The position numbers and the translations under genes were made by a program. A stretch of 64,000 bases of DNA from Achromobacter sp. Root83 (GTDB lineage: Bacteria > Pseudomonadota > Gammaproteobacteria > Burkholderiales > Burkholderiaceae_B), in assembly GCF_001428845.1 (NCBI RefSeq), contig NZ_LMIU01000008.1, forward strand, positions 179,999 to 243,998, in the 5' to 3' direction. Positions 26,942-36,411 of this stretch are shown here, piece after piece (within the stretch, counting starts at the first letter, position 1; each line of letters opens with the position of its first letter). The notes under the pieces were generated by a model. The model was not told the DNA's origin, made no database searches, and was given only the letters and a program-made list of their open reading frames with translations.

Positions 26942-27601
26942 CTATCCGGGCCGCTTGAAGGCCCCGCGCGCGGCTTCGATCTCCTGGTGGCAGACGCAAC
27001 CGTTCATGTGCTCGTTGACCATGCCCACCGCCTGCATGAACGCATGGATCGTCGTCGGCCCCACGAACGTCCAGCCGCGCCGCTTCAAGGCGCGCGAAAG
27101 CGTTGTCGACGCCGCCGACGTGGGATGGTTGTCCCAGTAGTGCCGGTCCACCGTGGCGGGGCGTTCCTGCGCGGACGGTTCGTGCTTCCAGAGCCAGCCG
27201 GACAGGGAACCTGCCTCGTCGGCCAACGCCAGCGCGCACCGGGCATTGTTGATGGCGGACACGATCTTGGCGCGGTTGCGCACGATGCCGGCGTTTCCCA
27301 TCAGGCGTTCCACATCGCGGTCGGTGTAGCGGGCCACCCTGGCAAAATCGAAATCGTCGAAGGCTTCGCGGAATGCCTCGCGCTTGCGCAGGATGGTGAT
27401 CCAGGCCATGCCTGCCTGAAAGCCCTCCAGACAGATCTTTTCGTAAAGGCGGCGGTCGTCCGAGACGGGCCGCCCCCATTCGTGATCGTGATAGTGGGGC
27501 ATGGCCGGCTGCCAGAAACAGCGCGGGACCCCCTGTCCATCCAGGATCAGGCCAGAATCCGTTTCCGCCACGCCGCCGCCTGCTTGCTGGACGGCGGTCA
27601 T
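26942..27601 (-). CDS. tag: DNA-3-methyladenine glycosylase I
   Basis: A 219-residue glycosylase that removes 3-methyladenine from alkylated DNA. It keeps YHDHEWG, YEKICLEGFQAGMAWITIL and the C-terminal zinc pair in NEHMNGCVCH. With Cys28 and His38 these make the expected Cys/His zinc site. Compared with E. coli Tag it has about 24 extra N-terminal residues. The ATG at 27601 overlaps the upstream LprI-like gene by 4 bp. Confidence 0.92.
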   Translation of the reverse strand: MTAVQQAGGGVAETDSGLILDGQGVPRCFWQPAMPHYHDHEWGRPVSDDRRLYEKICLEGFQAGMAWITILRKREAFREAFDDFDFARVARYTDRDVERLMGNAGIVRNRAKIVSAINNARCALALADEAGSLSGWLWKHEPSAQERPATVDRHYWDNHPTSAASTTLSRALKRRGWTFVGPTTIHAFMQAVGMVNEHMNGCVCHQEIEAARGAFKRPG

Positions 27602-28005
27602 TGCTTGCCGGGGACGGGGCAGCTCATATCGCCCTCTTTGCACTCAAGGTAAGCGCGCAACGTTTTGGTGCGCGCCTGGGTCAGCTTGTCCAGGCATATG
27701 CTCAGCACCATGGGGTAGGCGCTGCCCCCCGGCGTGCCGCCCGACGAAAAGGCGCATTCCGCATCACGGAAGAACAGCCAGGCCTTCTGTGCCGCCTGCA
27801 GTTGCGTCGTGGCATCCCGGTTGTCCTTCAGGCGCGCCATCACTTCCTTGTAGGCGGCGTTCAGCGCCGCGTCGGACTTGCGGTAGGCCTGATCGGCGCA
27901 CAGGCTCATGTCCGTCTGGGTGGACGCCTTGCTGCAATCGAGCCCTTGCGCCTGGGCGCCCGATGCCAGCAAGAGCGCGGCGGCCGCGGCGATGGCAATA
28001 CGCAT
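27598..28005 (-). CDS. LprI-like (DUF1311) exported protein
   Basis: A 135-residue protein starting at ATG 28005 with GGAGGAA nine bases upstream. It has a signal peptide cut after GAQA and a small helical domain with four Cys (CSKASTQTDMSLC, SICLDK, LECKEGDMSC), the DUF1311 pattern. Mycobacterial LprI inhibits lysozyme; most relatives are uncharacterised periplasmic proteins. It overlaps tag by 4 bp. Confidence 0.82.
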   Translation of the reverse strand: MRIAIAAAAALLLASGAQAQGLDCSKASTQTDMSLCADQAYRKSDAALNAAYKEVMARLKDNRDATTQLQAAQKAWLFFRDAECAFSSGGTPGGSAYPMVLSICLDKLTQARTKTLRAYLECKEGDMSCPVPGKQ

Positions 28006-28112
28006 GAAAGTTCCTCCAATCTTCGGGTGGTCCGGTCCTGATGGAAAGTGTCGCATGGATGGGTCCGCCGCGCAGCGGACGGCGCCAGCGCGCGTCGCCT
28101 AAGATAGTGGCC

Positions 28113-28931
28113 ATGAAGATCCAACTGCTTTCCGACCTGCACCTAGAGACCGATCCCACCTTTCTGGCCGAACCGGCGCCCGGCGCCGACCTGCTGGTGC
28201 TGGCGGGAGACATCGGCTCGTATCGCCAAGGCTCCAGGCTGAACGGAACGGACTTCGGTCTGGGCAGCTATTCGCCCCGCAACGGCTGGCCCACGCCCGT
28301 GGTGTACGTGCCCGGCAACCACGAATACGACAACCTGGATTTCGACGACACGCACGCGCGGCTGCGTGAACTGTGCGACGCGCTGGACATCCTATGGCTG
28401 GAACGGGAAACCCGCGTCATCGGCGGCGTGCGCTTCGTGGGCACGACCCTGTGGACGGATTTCGACGCGTTGGCCGCTCCCGGCGACACGATCGGCGAGG
28501 TCTTGAAGAAGCGCGCCAAGGCCTTCCGCGCCGCCGACTTCTATTTGGAAAAGGCCGAGATGCGCCGCCATGGCGCGCCTTTCATGGCCGAGCAGATGCG
28601 CGAGCAGGGCCTGGCGTGCCAGCAATGGCTGGACGCCGCCTTGCGCGCCCCCTTCGATGGCCCGACCGTGGCGATCACCCATTTCGCCCCCACGCTGGCC
28701 AGCGCCGATCCGCGCTACGGCGTCACGGCCGGCACGGCGGGTTTCTGCAACGCGCTGGACGGCCTGCTGCCCCTGGCCGATTATTGGATACACGGCCATC
28801 TGCACTGCGCCCAAGACTATGTACAGAACGGCTGCCGCGTCATCGCCAACCCGCTGGGCTATGCCAAAAAAGGGGAACAAGCCGATTTCGCGCCCGGCAG
28901 GCTATGGGATCTGGCGGCCGACGCGGCCTGA
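28113..28931 (+). CDS. Calcineurin-like metallophosphoesterase
   Basis: A 272-residue cytoplasmic phosphoesterase with the dimetal motifs SDLHLE (about 7-12), LAGDIG, VPGNHEY, ITHFAP and HGHLH. The start is ATG 28113; an earlier in-frame ATG at 28041 lacks the family N-terminus. The substrate is unknown. It is divergent from the LprI-like gene. A GGCCTGATCGC repeat begins in its last codons. Confidence 0.85.
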   Translation: MKIQLLSDLHLETDPTFLAEPAPGADLLVLAGDIGSYRQGSRLNGTDFGLGSYSPRNGWPTPVVYVPGNHEYDNLDFDDTHARLRELCDALDILWLERETRVIGGVRFVGTTLWTDFDALAAPGDTIGEVLKKRAKAFRAADFYLEKAEMRRHGAPFMAEQMREQGLACQQWLDAALRAPFDGPTVAITHFAPTLASADPRYGVTAGTAGFCNALDGLLPLADYWIHGHLHCAQDYVQNGCRVIANPLGYAKKGEQADFAPGRLWDLAADAA

Positions 28932-28973
28932 TCGCGCGAGCGATCGCTCGGCCTGATCGCTCGGCCTGATCGC
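28925..28973. repeat. Three copies of GGCCTGATCGC with an embedded palindrome
   Basis: GGCCTGATCGC occurs at 28925, 28950 and 28963, the first spanning the phosphoesterase stop codon. Between copies 1 and 2 lies the perfect palindrome CGAGCGATCGCTCG (28937-28950). This looks like a local duplication or REP-like element just before a terminator. Confidence 0.7.
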
Positions 28974-28994
28974 GCCGCTTGCCGGATAGACAAC

Positions 28995-29027
28995 AGCCCG
29001 TGGCGCTGACAAGCGCCACGGGCTTTT
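28995..29027 (+). terminator. Rho-independent terminator after the phosphoesterase
   Basis: AGCCCGTGGCGCT (28995-29007) pairs perfectly over 13 bp with 29012-29024 across the loop GACA, then TTTT. This is the strongest intrinsic terminator in the window, serving the + strand gene. Confidence 0.8.
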
Positions 29028-29049
29028 CCTTGCTGGCCGCGATGCAACC

Positions 29050-29105
29050 GAGCTCAGGGCGCCGAGCTCAGGGCGCCGAGCTCAGGGCGCCGGGCTCAGG
29101 GCGCC
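29050..29105. repeat. Four 14-nt tandem repeats across the aldo/keto reductase stop codon
   Basis: GAGCTCAGGGCGCC occurs at 29050, 29064 and 29078, and with one change at 29092; a decayed fifth copy follows. The stop codon of the minus-strand reductase gene (29096-29098) lies inside the fourth unit, so the coding 3' end is made of this repeat. Confidence 0.85.
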
Positions 29106-30145
29106 GGGTTCGGGTGGCGCGTGTGGATCTGGTTGATGGCGTCCAGGATCTCCGGCGCCAAGGTCACGTCCACGCTGTCGATGTTCTCTTTGAGCTGTGC
29201 AAGCGACGTCGCGCCAATCAGGTTGCTGGTGACGAACGGACGCTGGTTCACCCAGGCCAGGGCCAGATGCGTGGGCGAAATGCCCTGCACGCGCGCCAGC
29301 GCCACGTACTCGCGCGTGGCGGCCTCGGCCTGGGCGTTGGAGTAGCGCGTGAAGCGGGAATACACCGTCAGACGGGCGCCGGCCGGCCGGGCGCCGTCCA
29401 GGTACTTGCCGCAGAGCATGCCCATCGCCAGGGGCGAATACGCCAGCAGTCCCACGCCCTCATGGTGCGTGAATTCCGACAGGCCGATCTCGAACACGCG
29501 GTTCAGCAGGCTGTACGCATTCTGGATGGACGCGATGCGCGGCAGGTCCTGGTTTTCGGCGTGGCGCAGGAACTGGCTGACGCCCCAAGGCGTCTCGTTG
29601 GACACGCCGATGTGGCGGACCTTGCCGGCGCGCACGAAATCCTGCAGCACGGACAGCGTTTCCTCGATCGGGACGGTGTGCTCGTCCTCGACCCAGGGAT
29701 AGTTCAACTGGCCGAAAGTAGCCGTGGTGCGGTCCGGCCAATGGAGCTGGTACAGATCCAGGTAGTCCGTCTGCAGGCGTTTCAGGCTGGCGTCCAGCGC
29801 CTCGGTCAGGTTCTTGCGGTCCAGGAAGGTCTTGCCGTCGCGGATGTGGCCGGGACGCTTGGGATCGCGCACGGGGCCCGCCACCTTGCTGGCCAGCACG
29901 ATGTCCTGGCGGCGGCGGCTCTTGGCCAGCCACGTGCCGATATAGGTTTCGGTCAGGCCCTGCGTTTCCGGCTTGGGCGGCACGGGGTACATCTCGGCCA
30001 CATCGACCAGGTTGATGCCCCGCTCCAGCGCGTAGTCCAGTTGCTGGTGCGCTTCGGCTTCGGTGTTCTGCTCGCCCCAGGTCATGGTGCCCAGCCCGAT
30101 CAGGCTGACATCCAGGTCGGTGCGGCCGAGTTTGCGGTATTTCAA
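29096..30145 (-). CDS. NADP(H)-dependent aldo/keto reductase, Tas-like
   Basis: A 349-residue TIM-barrel reductase with GRTDLDVSLIGLGTMTWG, NLVDVAEMY (catalytic Asp/Tyr), DLYQLHWPDRTT and GVSNETPWGV, typical of E. coli Tas. The start is inferred to be TTG at 30145: GGAG lies seven bases upstream and the frame then opens exactly at the family N-terminus. The longer frame has no support. The C-terminus runs into a 14-nt tandem repeat. Confidence 0.88.
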   Translation of the reverse strand: MKYRKLGRTDLDVSLIGLGTMTWGEQNTEAEAHQQLDYALERGINLVDVAEMYPVPPKPETQGLTETYIGTWLAKSRRRQDIVLASKVAGPVRDPKRPGHIRDGKTFLDRKNLTEALDASLKRLQTDYLDLYQLHWPDRTTATFGQLNYPWVEDEHTVPIEETLSVLQDFVRAGKVRHIGVSNETPWGVSQFLRHAENQDLPRIASIQNAYSLLNRVFEIGLSEFTHHEGVGLLAYSPLAMGMLCGKYLDGARPAGARLTVYSRFTRYSNAQAEAATREYVALARVQGISPTHLALAWVNQRPFVTSNLIGATSLAQLKENIDSVDVTLAPEILDAINQIHTRHPNPAP

Positions 30146-30191
30146 GTTCTGCTCCGTGCGGAATCTCTTGGAAGGGAGGCAACACCTTACT

Positions 30192-30232
30192 CCAAGATCT
30201 TGGCTTTTCGCTGACAGTCCGTACACGGACCG
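30192..30232 (-). promoter_or_regulatory. Two palindromes upstream of the aldo/keto reductase
   Basis: CCAAGATCTTGG (30192-30203) is a perfect 12-bp palindrome. About 10 bp on, at 30213-30232, TCCGT-AC-ACGGA forms the core of a second, flanked by GAC/GTC. Both lie in the 170-bp divergent gap before the TTG-start reductase and may be operators for an oxidative-stress or metabolite regulator not in the window. Confidence 0.4.
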
Positions 30233-30316
30233 TCCGGCGCCCGCCGGATAGGCGTGCTTGCCCGCGCCGCCCAAACGGCATACGCTGGATCGCAAAAATC
30301 AATCGAGGGATACCGC

Positions 30317-31099
30317 ATGCTCAGGGAACTTGACGAGGTCTATCTGTTTTTCGTCGTGCTCATCATCTTCCTCGCCGTCATCGAGCTGAGCTACCGGCTG
30401 GGACGCAGGCTGCGCAAGCCGGCCGACGAAGCCGCCAAGACCCACATTTTCGCGCTGCAGACCGCCCTGCTCGGCCTCCTGGCGCTTTTGCTGGGCTTTA
30501 CCTTCGCCATGTCGGTCACGCGCTTCGAGACTCGGAAGAACCTGGTGCTTGAAGAAGCCAACGCCATCGGCAACGCCTATTGGCGTTCGCAACTGATTCC
30601 CGCCGAACACCGCCCCATGGTCGCGGGCATGCTGCACGAGTACACCTCGGCATCCCTGGACTACCATCTGGCCGATCAGGACTCGCCGCGCTTCAATGCC
30701 GCCAACGCCACCGCCCGGCGCATCGAGCGCCAGATCCGGTCGGCGGTCGCCGCCAGGGCGGAAAACCCGCCCTCGATCTCCACCATCATGTTCATCCAGG
30801 CCATCAACGAGATGGCGCAGATCAACGAAAAGCGCCGCGTCGCGCTGGAAAATCACGTTCCCGAACCGGTGTACTACCTGCTGTTCATCGTGGCCGCGGG
30901 TTCCATGGCCTACCTCGCCTATGGCACCGCGCTGAACGGGCGGCGGCGCACGATATCGACCGGCATGTTCGCCGCGCTCATCGCACTGGTGCTGACCTTC
31001 ATCCTGGACATCGACCAGCCCGGCAGCGGACTGATCCAGGTCGGCCAGGAAAGCATGGAGCGCATGCAGGCGACCCTGGCACAGGAAATGAAGCCGTAG
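30317..31099 (+). CDS. Bestrophin-like (DUF4239) membrane protein
   Basis: A 260-residue protein with four membrane helices: FFVVLIIFLAVIEL and LGLLALLLGFTFAMSV at the start, and YYLLFIVAAGSMAYLAY and MFAALIALVLTFILDID at the end. Between them lies a soluble helical loop (about 80-185). The FTFAMSVTRFETRKNLVLEEANAIG segment is the DUF4239 hallmark. Function unknown. The ATG follows GAGGGA at a proper distance. Confidence 0.82.
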   Translation: MLRELDEVYLFFVVLIIFLAVIELSYRLGRRLRKPADEAAKTHIFALQTALLGLLALLLGFTFAMSVTRFETRKNLVLEEANAIGNAYWRSQLIPAEHRPMVAGMLHEYTSASLDYHLADQDSPRFNAANATARRIERQIRSAVAARAENPPSISTIMFIQAINEMAQINEKRRVALENHVPEPVYYLLFIVAAGSMAYLAYGTALNGRRRTISTGMFAALIALVLTFILDIDQPGSGLIQVGQESMERMQATLAQEMKP

Positions 31100-31150
31100 C
31101 GGGCCGGCCCGTCCCGGGCGCGCGGCCCTATGAATGAAAGGCGCGAGTCC

Positions 31151-33790
31151 TCATGCAAACAGGCGCCGCAGGAACGGCGCGGTGACGCCCGCCTTGCCGC
31201 GGCTGACCTGTTCCGGCGTGCCGGCGGCCACGATGGCGCCGCCCTCTTCGCCCGCCCCGGGGCCGACGTCGATCATCCAGTCGCTGCCGGCCACCACGCG
31301 CAGATCATGCTCGACCACGACCACGGTATTGCCGGCATCGACCAGGCCATGAAGCTGCGCCATCAGCTTGTCCACGTCCGCCGCGTGCAGGCCCGTGGTG
31401 GGCTCGTCCAGCACGTACAGCGTATTGCCGCGCTGGCTGCGCTGCAGTTCGGTGGCCAGCTTGATGCGCTGCGCTTCGCCGCCGGATAGTTCGGTGGCCG
31501 GCTGCCCCAGCCGCAGATAGCCCAGGCCGATTTCATGCAGCAGCGCCAAGGGGCGCTGCACCACGGGTTCGTCCTTGAAGAAGGCCCGCGCCTCGTCGAC
31601 GGTCATGGCCAGAACCTGGGCGATATTGCGGCCGTTCCACTCGATTTCCAGCGTCTTGGCGTTGTAGCGGCTGCCCTGGCAGGTGGGGCAAGGCGCGTAC
31701 ACGCTGGGCATGAACAGCAGCTCCACGTGGACGAAGCCCTCGCCCTCGCAGGTCTCGCAGCGGCCCTGGGCCACATTGAACGAGAAGCGGCCGGCGCCGT
31801 AGCGCCGAGTCTTGGCCGCCTTGGTATCGGCAAAGAGCTTGCGGACGTGGTCGAACAGCCCCGTATAAGTAGCCAGATTGGACCGCGGCGTGCGTCCGAT
31901 CGGCTTCTGGTCCACATTGACCAGCCGCTTGATCGCATCCGCCCCGGTGTGGATGCGGCCGCTCGTGCGCGGCAGGCTGCCGGGCTGAGGCAGGTCCCCC
32001 TCGGTTTCCTCGACGGCCGGTTCCTGCCCGAGGTGTTCGCTCATCAGTTCCACCAGCGCCTGGCTGACCAGGCTGGATTTCCCCGAACCCGACACCCCCG
32101 TGACCGCCGTGAACGCACCCAGCGGAAAGCGCGCGTCGACGCCGTGCAGATTGTTACGATGGACGCCGCGCAGCGCCAGCCACCCCGCCGGTTCGCGCGG
32201 CGGCCGACGATCGGCGGCGCGGGCGTCGAACAGATATTGCCCGGTGAGCGATTCCTTCACTTTGCGCAGGCCCTCGGGCGGGCCGCTGTAGAGCACCTGC
32301 CCGCCGTGCTGGCCCGCGCCGGGGCCCACGTCCACCAGCCAATCGGCCCGCCGCAAGGTATCCAGGTCATGTTCGACGACGAACAGCGTGTTGCCCGCCG
32401 CCTTGAGCTGATCCAGCGCCTGGTGCAGGGCCTGTCCGTCCGCCGGGTGCAGGCCCGCGGACGGCTCGTCCAGCACATACACCACGCCGAAGAGATTGGA
32501 GCGGATCTGGGTCGCCAGCCGCAAACGTTGCAGTTCGCCCGGCGACAAGGTCGGCGTGGACCGGTCCATCGCCAGATACCCCAGTCCCAGCGCCTGCAAG
32601 GTGCCGATGCGCTCGACCAGGTCATGCGCGATGCGTTGCGCCGCGATGCGTTTTTCCGGAGACGAATCCGGCGTGCGCCGGACGTCCGAACTGCCGGTGT
32701 GCGCCAGGCCGCCGGCGGCCACGCGCCTGGCGTTGTCCTTCAAGCCCGCCGCCTTGCTGCGCGTGGCGCCCGCCGCGGCGCCCGGGGCGTCATCGAAGCG
32801 GCCCGCGGCGGCGGGGGCCAGCACCTCGGCGATCCGGCTCAGCGGCAATTGCGACAGGGTGCCGATATCCAGGCCGGCGAAGGTCACGGACAAGGCCTCG
32901 CGCTTGAGCCTGCGGCCGCCGCACTCGGGGCACGGCGCGCCGGTCATGAAGCGCGCCACGCGTTTTTTCATCATGGCGCTCTGCGTGGTGGCAAAGGTAT
33001 GCATCACGTAGCGGCGCGCGCCGGTGTAGGTGCCCATGTAGCTGGGTTCCAGCTTGCGGCGCAAGGCGGCGCGGGTCTCGGCGGGCGTGAAACCGGCATA
33101 GACGGGCGCGGTCGGCTGCTCGTCCGTGTACAGGATCCAGTCGCGGTCCTTCTTTGGCAGGTCGCGCCAGGGCTTGTCCACGTCATAGCCCAGCGTCACC
33201 AGGATGTCGCGCAGGTTCTGTCCGTGCCACGCCGGAGGCCACGACGCGATGGCGCGCTCGCGGATGCTGAGCGACGGGTCCGGCACCATGGACTGCTCGG
33301 TCACGTCGTACACATGGCCCAGGCCATGGCAGTTCGGGCAGGCGCCCTGCGGCGTATTGGGCGAGAAGTCCTCCGCGTACAGCATGGGCTGGCGCGCGGG
33401 ATAGGAGCCGGCGCGTGAATACAGCATGCGCAACATGCTGGACAGTGTGGTCACGCTGCCCACCGTGGACCGCACGTTCGGCGTGCCGCGCTGCTGCTGC
33501 AGCGCCACGGCCGGCGGCAGGCCGTCGATGGCGTCCACGTCGGGCACGCCGACCTGATCGATCAGGCGCCGGGCGTAGGGCGACAGGGATTCGAGATACC
33601 GGCGCTGCGCCTCGGCATACAGCGTGCCAAACGCCAGGGACGATTTTCCCGAGCCGGACACCCCGGAAAACACCACCAGCGCATCGCGTGGAATGCTGAC
33701 GTCCACATTCTTCAGGTTGTGTTCGCGCGCGCCCCGGACGCGGATGCAGGCGTCGGGACTTCTTTTGGGGGTCGTCTTCCGCTGGCTCAT
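31151..33790 (-). CDS. UvrA-like excinuclease ATPase (second paralogue type)
   Basis: An 879-residue ABC-type UvrA family protein: two Walker A motifs (GVSGSGKSS twice), ABC signatures LSPGELQRL and LSGGEAQR, and CxxC zinc modules ([22 protein letters not shown]...CPTCQG). It is about 60 residues shorter than housekeeping UvrA. Between the signature and the first zinc region it has a low-complexity Ala/Gly/Arg insert, starting with [10 protein letters not shown]. Shorter UvrA paralogues are linked to drug-damage tolerance. The start may be 33790 or ATG 33820; neither has a strong ribosome site. Confidence 0.88.
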   Translation of the reverse strand: MSQRKTTPKRSPDACIRVRGAREHNLKNVDVSIPRDALVVFSGVSGSGKSSLAFGTLYAEAQRRYLESLSPYARRLIDQVGVPDVDAIDGLPPAVALQQQRGTPNVRSTVGSVTTLSSMLRMLYSRAGSYPARQPMLYAEDFSPNTPQGACPNCHGLGHVYDVTEQSMVPDPSLSIRERAIASWPPAWHGQNLRDILVTLGYDVDKPWRDLPKKDRDWILYTDEQPTAPVYAGFTPAETRAALRRKLEPSYMGTYTGARRYVMHTFATTQSAMMKKRVARFMTGAPCPECGGRRLKREALSVTFAGLDIGTLSQLPLSRIAEVLAPAAAGRFDDAPGAAAGATRSKAAGLKDNARRVAAGGLAHTGSSDVRRTPDSSPEKRIAAQRIAHDLVERIGTLQALGLGYLAMDRSTPTLSPGELQRLRLATQIRSNLFGVVYVLDEPSAGLHPADGQALHQALDQLKAAGNTLFVVEHDLDTLRRADWLVDVGPGAGQHGGQVLYSGPPEGLRKVKESLTGQYLFDARAADRRPPREPAGWLALRGVHRNNLHGVDARFPLGAFTAVTGVSGSGKSSLVSQALVELMSEHLGQEPAVEETEGDLPQPGSLPRTSGRIHTGADAIKRLVNVDQKPIGRTPRSNLATYTGLFDHVRKLFADTKAAKTRRYGAGRFSFNVAQGRCETCEGEGFVHVELLFMPSVYAPCPTCQGSRYNAKTLEIEWNGRNIAQVLAMTVDEARAFFKDEPVVQRPLALLHEIGLGYLRLGQPATELSGGEAQRIKLATELQRSQRGNTLYVLDEPTTGLHAADVDKLMAQLHGLVDAGNTVVVVEHDLRVVAGSDWMIDVGPGAGEEGGAIVAAGTPEQVSRGKAGVTAPFLRRLFA

Positions 33791-33864
33791 GACAGGATAG
33801 TAATGGAGCTCGCGCGCCATCACGCACTCAGAAAGCAACGGAATGTCGCCGCGCTGACCTGGCG

Positions 33865-35457
33865 CTAGGCCTCGCGCCTGGCGGCGGCCTCCTTCGCGGC
33901 CATCTGGAGCGGCGCGGGCAGGGTTTTGAGGATTTCCCTGAAGAAGCGCCGTTGCCCCCAGGGCAGCCCGCGCACGACAAGCCCCAGCCGTTCCACCGCC
34001 GTGAAAGCTTCGCGGCTCAGCCCCCGCTGGTTCGCGCTGAACCAAACGAATTCGAACAGCAGGTTGGCCAATTGCAGCGCCCCATAGGAAACACGGCCTG
34101 CATCATGCTCCTCCAGCGTGAAGGCGGCGACAGCCGACCAGTCTTCGTATCCCTTGGCACGCGAAAACGCGGCATGGAAGGGTTTTGCCGCCTCCAGCAT
34201 TTCGCCAACCGGAAGCGGCGTCTGCGCTTGAAAGCGCTTCAGGTCGCCGCTTCTGTCGTCGCAATTTCCGCGAGCGATGCGCAGCACGAACACGGTATTC
34301 CACGCCGAGCCGCCACCGACCCCAAAGCGGTCGCATATCCATTCCGACAGTCCGATCCAGCGCAACGACAGCCCTTGCATCGTGCGGACTTCGTGGCCGT
34401 TGAACGCGGCAAGCAGCCGTTGCCGCCAGCATAGCCACAAGGTCCATCCGATGTTGGCCGCCACGTCCTGGGCGGCCTCGACCGAGTCGGCTTCGTAAGC
34501 GGCCTGCAGTGCCTCCGACAGCGACGAAATCGCTTTCTCGGCCTGGTTCATTTTCCAGGCCAGATCCGTGTTTTCGTCCTCGAGGGCGCCATCTTTGTGC
34601 AGCAACGCCCGCAAGTTCAGATACTCGAAACGCACGCGGGGGTTGTAGCGGATCACCGGCCCCAGATGCTGGTCCGATGCCAGACGGTCCAGCCCGGCAT
34701 GCGATTGCCTGACATCGCCGCGCGCATAGCAGTTCCAGGCGCGGGCCACCGAAGCCATCGCGGACAAGGTGGGCAAGGACGTGCCGACGGCCGGGGACTG
34801 GAGAATTTTCGCCAGTCTCGCCAGCGCTTCCTCGCTGCGCCTGACATTGCCGTGGCGGCGCCAGGCCAGACTCTCCTTGAGTATGGCCAGCGCCCGCTGG
34901 AAGTCGTCCAGCGCCGATCGCTCGGCGGCGCGAAAGCTCGCGGCCCCGCTCACGCCCGCGGTCATTGCCATGCCATCCAGCGCCAGCCGCATGGCCTGGG
35001 TCAGGTGATTCCAGTACGTGCCGTCCTGCGTCACGTATTGCAGAGGATCGGCGTGCGCCACCGCTTGCTCGTTCAGGCCGAGAAAACCGGCCACGAGGTC
35101 ACGATCCGCGGGCTTGCCCTTCAGTCGAAACGACAACTCGTCCGCCTGGGCCTTCGTCATCCAGAAGGGTCCCTGGCTGCGCCGGGCAGGGTTGAGCAGC
35201 GCAACCGGCACGTCCACGGCGTTGCCCCACCCCACCTCGATGCCCCAGGCGGTGAAATCGCGGAACGCCCGCGAAACAAGCATGCGGAGATTGGCGTTGC
35301 CCGGGTACCGGGCCTGCACGGCCGATCCCGAGACCGGCCCCTCACCCTCTCGCTGCGCGTGCCAGATTCTCAGCAGCAGCCACACCGATTGAAAACGCGC
35401 TTTCTGGCCGTCGACGAGAAGCGGATGGTCTAGATCGATCTGGGTTTTTCCGGGCAT
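33865..35457 (-). CDS. Unrecognised 530-residue protein
   Basis: A soluble protein with no signal peptide. Residues about 20-110 could be a winged-helix-like domain (VWLLLRIWHAQREGEGPVSGSAV, LVSRAFRDFTAWGIEVG). The rest is alpha-helical with many Ala/Leu/Trp, rather like tetratricopeptide or ankyrin-type helical scaffolds (NLRALLHKDGALEDENTDL, NIGWTLWLCWRQRLLAAF). I do not recognise it. It stands alone, separated from both neighbours, and Cys/Trp content is higher than in neighbouring proteins. Confidence 0.65.
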   Translation of the reverse strand: MPGKTQIDLDHPLLVDGQKARFQSVWLLLRIWHAQREGEGPVSGSAVQARYPGNANLRMLVSRAFRDFTAWGIEVGWGNAVDVPVALLNPARRSQGPFWMTKAQADELSFRLKGKPADRDLVAGFLGLNEQAVAHADPLQYVTQDGTYWNHLTQAMRLALDGMAMTAGVSGAASFRAAERSALDDFQRALAILKESLAWRRHGNVRRSEEALARLAKILQSPAVGTSLPTLSAMASVARAWNCYARGDVRQSHAGLDRLASDQHLGPVIRYNPRVRFEYLNLRALLHKDGALEDENTDLAWKMNQAEKAISSLSEALQAAYEADSVEAAQDVAANIGWTLWLCWRQRLLAAFNGHEVRTMQGLSLRWIGLSEWICDRFGVGGGSAWNTVFVLRIARGNCDDRSGDLKRFQAQTPLPVGEMLEAAKPFHAAFSRAKGYEDWSAVAAFTLEEHDAGRVSYGALQLANLLFEFVWFSANQRGLSREAFTAVERLGLVVRGLPWGQRRFFREILKTLPAPLQMAAKEAAARREA

Positions 35458-35557
35458 CTCGCGATGTTACAGCGGTTACGGGCGCTCGATTGGCGCTCGC
35501 ATGAGGCGGGCATATTCTTGCGGCCGCATGCAAGCCGCATGCCACCACGGAGACACC

Positions 35558-36400
35558 ATGAGACCGCTATTTCGTCTGTTCGCAAACACCGCCCTGCCGC
35601 TGATCGCATTACTGGGATCGGCAAGCGTGCACGCCGAACTTCCGCAGGCCGACATCGCCGCCAGGTTTCGAGAGGAGCAGGTGACGGGCACCTTCGTTCT
35701 GCTTGATGGACAGACCGGCGCGTACCGGCGCCACGACGAGGAAAGGGCCGCGCGGCGATACCTGCCGGCGTCCACCTACAAGATTCCCAATTCGCTTATC
35801 GCCCTGGAAACCGGCGTCGCGCAGGGCAAGGATTTCAAGCTTGAGTGGGACAGCAAACGCAACCCGCGCCAGCCTTGGTGGCCGGCGGCGTGGGCGCAAG
35901 ACCATACGCTGGAATCGGCGCTGAAAAACTCGACCGTCTGGTATTACCAGGAGATCGCCCGGCGCGTGGGCGCCGAACGCATGCAGGCGTATGTCGACCG
36001 CTTCGACTACGGAAACCGCGACATCTCTGGCGGCATCGACCAGTTCTGGCTGACTGGCGGGCTTCGGATTTCCGCCAACGAGCAGGTGGACTTCCTGCGC
36101 CGTTTCTATGTCAATCAGCTCGGCTTGTCCGAACGGACCGTGCGGATGACCAAGGACATGCTCGTGCTGGAGGACACGCCGCGCTACCGCCTGAGCGGCA
36201 AGAGCGGCTGGGCGGGGCTGGGGGAGGAAGGGGCGCCGCAGACGGGTTGGCTCGTGGGTTACCTGGAACGGCAAGGCGATGTCTTCTATTTCGCCCTGAA
36301 TATCGACATCAGGAACAGCCAGGACGCCGCCGCGCGCATGAAACTGGTACACGCCATATTCCAGGACTTGGGCTTGATACCAGGATCTTCCACGAATTAG
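35558..36400 (+). CDS. Class D (OXA-type) beta-lactamase
   Basis: A 280-residue periplasmic serine beta-lactamase; the signal peptide is cut after VHA. Active-site motifs are STYK (Ser72, Lys75), STV (Ser125-Val127), YGN (151-153) and KSG (215-217) in place of the usual KTG. GGIDQFWL and TGWLVGYLE are close to the OXA-10 group rather than the OXA-114 group known from Achromobacter xylosoxidans. The ATG at 35558 has GGAGA seven bases upstream. No mobile element or integron cassette site is near, so it appears intrinsic. Confidence 0.93.
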   Translation: MRPLFRLFANTALPLIALLGSASVHAELPQADIAARFREEQVTGTFVLLDGQTGAYRRHDEERAARRYLPASTYKIPNSLIALETGVAQGKDFKLEWDSKRNPRQPWWPAAWAQDHTLESALKNSTVWYYQEIARRVGAERMQAYVDRFDYGNRDISGGIDQFWLTGGLRISANEQVDFLRRFYVNQLGLSERTVRMTKDMLVLEDTPRYRLSGKSGWAGLGEEGAPQTGWLVGYLERQGDVFYFALNIDIRNSQDAAARMKLVHAIFQDLGLIPGSSTN

Positions 36401-36411
36401 CCCGCCGTGGA

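Noticed and set aside
31535..33418. 627-residue + strand frame
   Set aside because: It is antisense to the UvrA-like gene, which has both Walker and signature motifs.
33865..36400. Mobile resistance island around the OXA gene
   Set aside because: No integrase, transposase, attC-like site or clear composition shift is visible around it.
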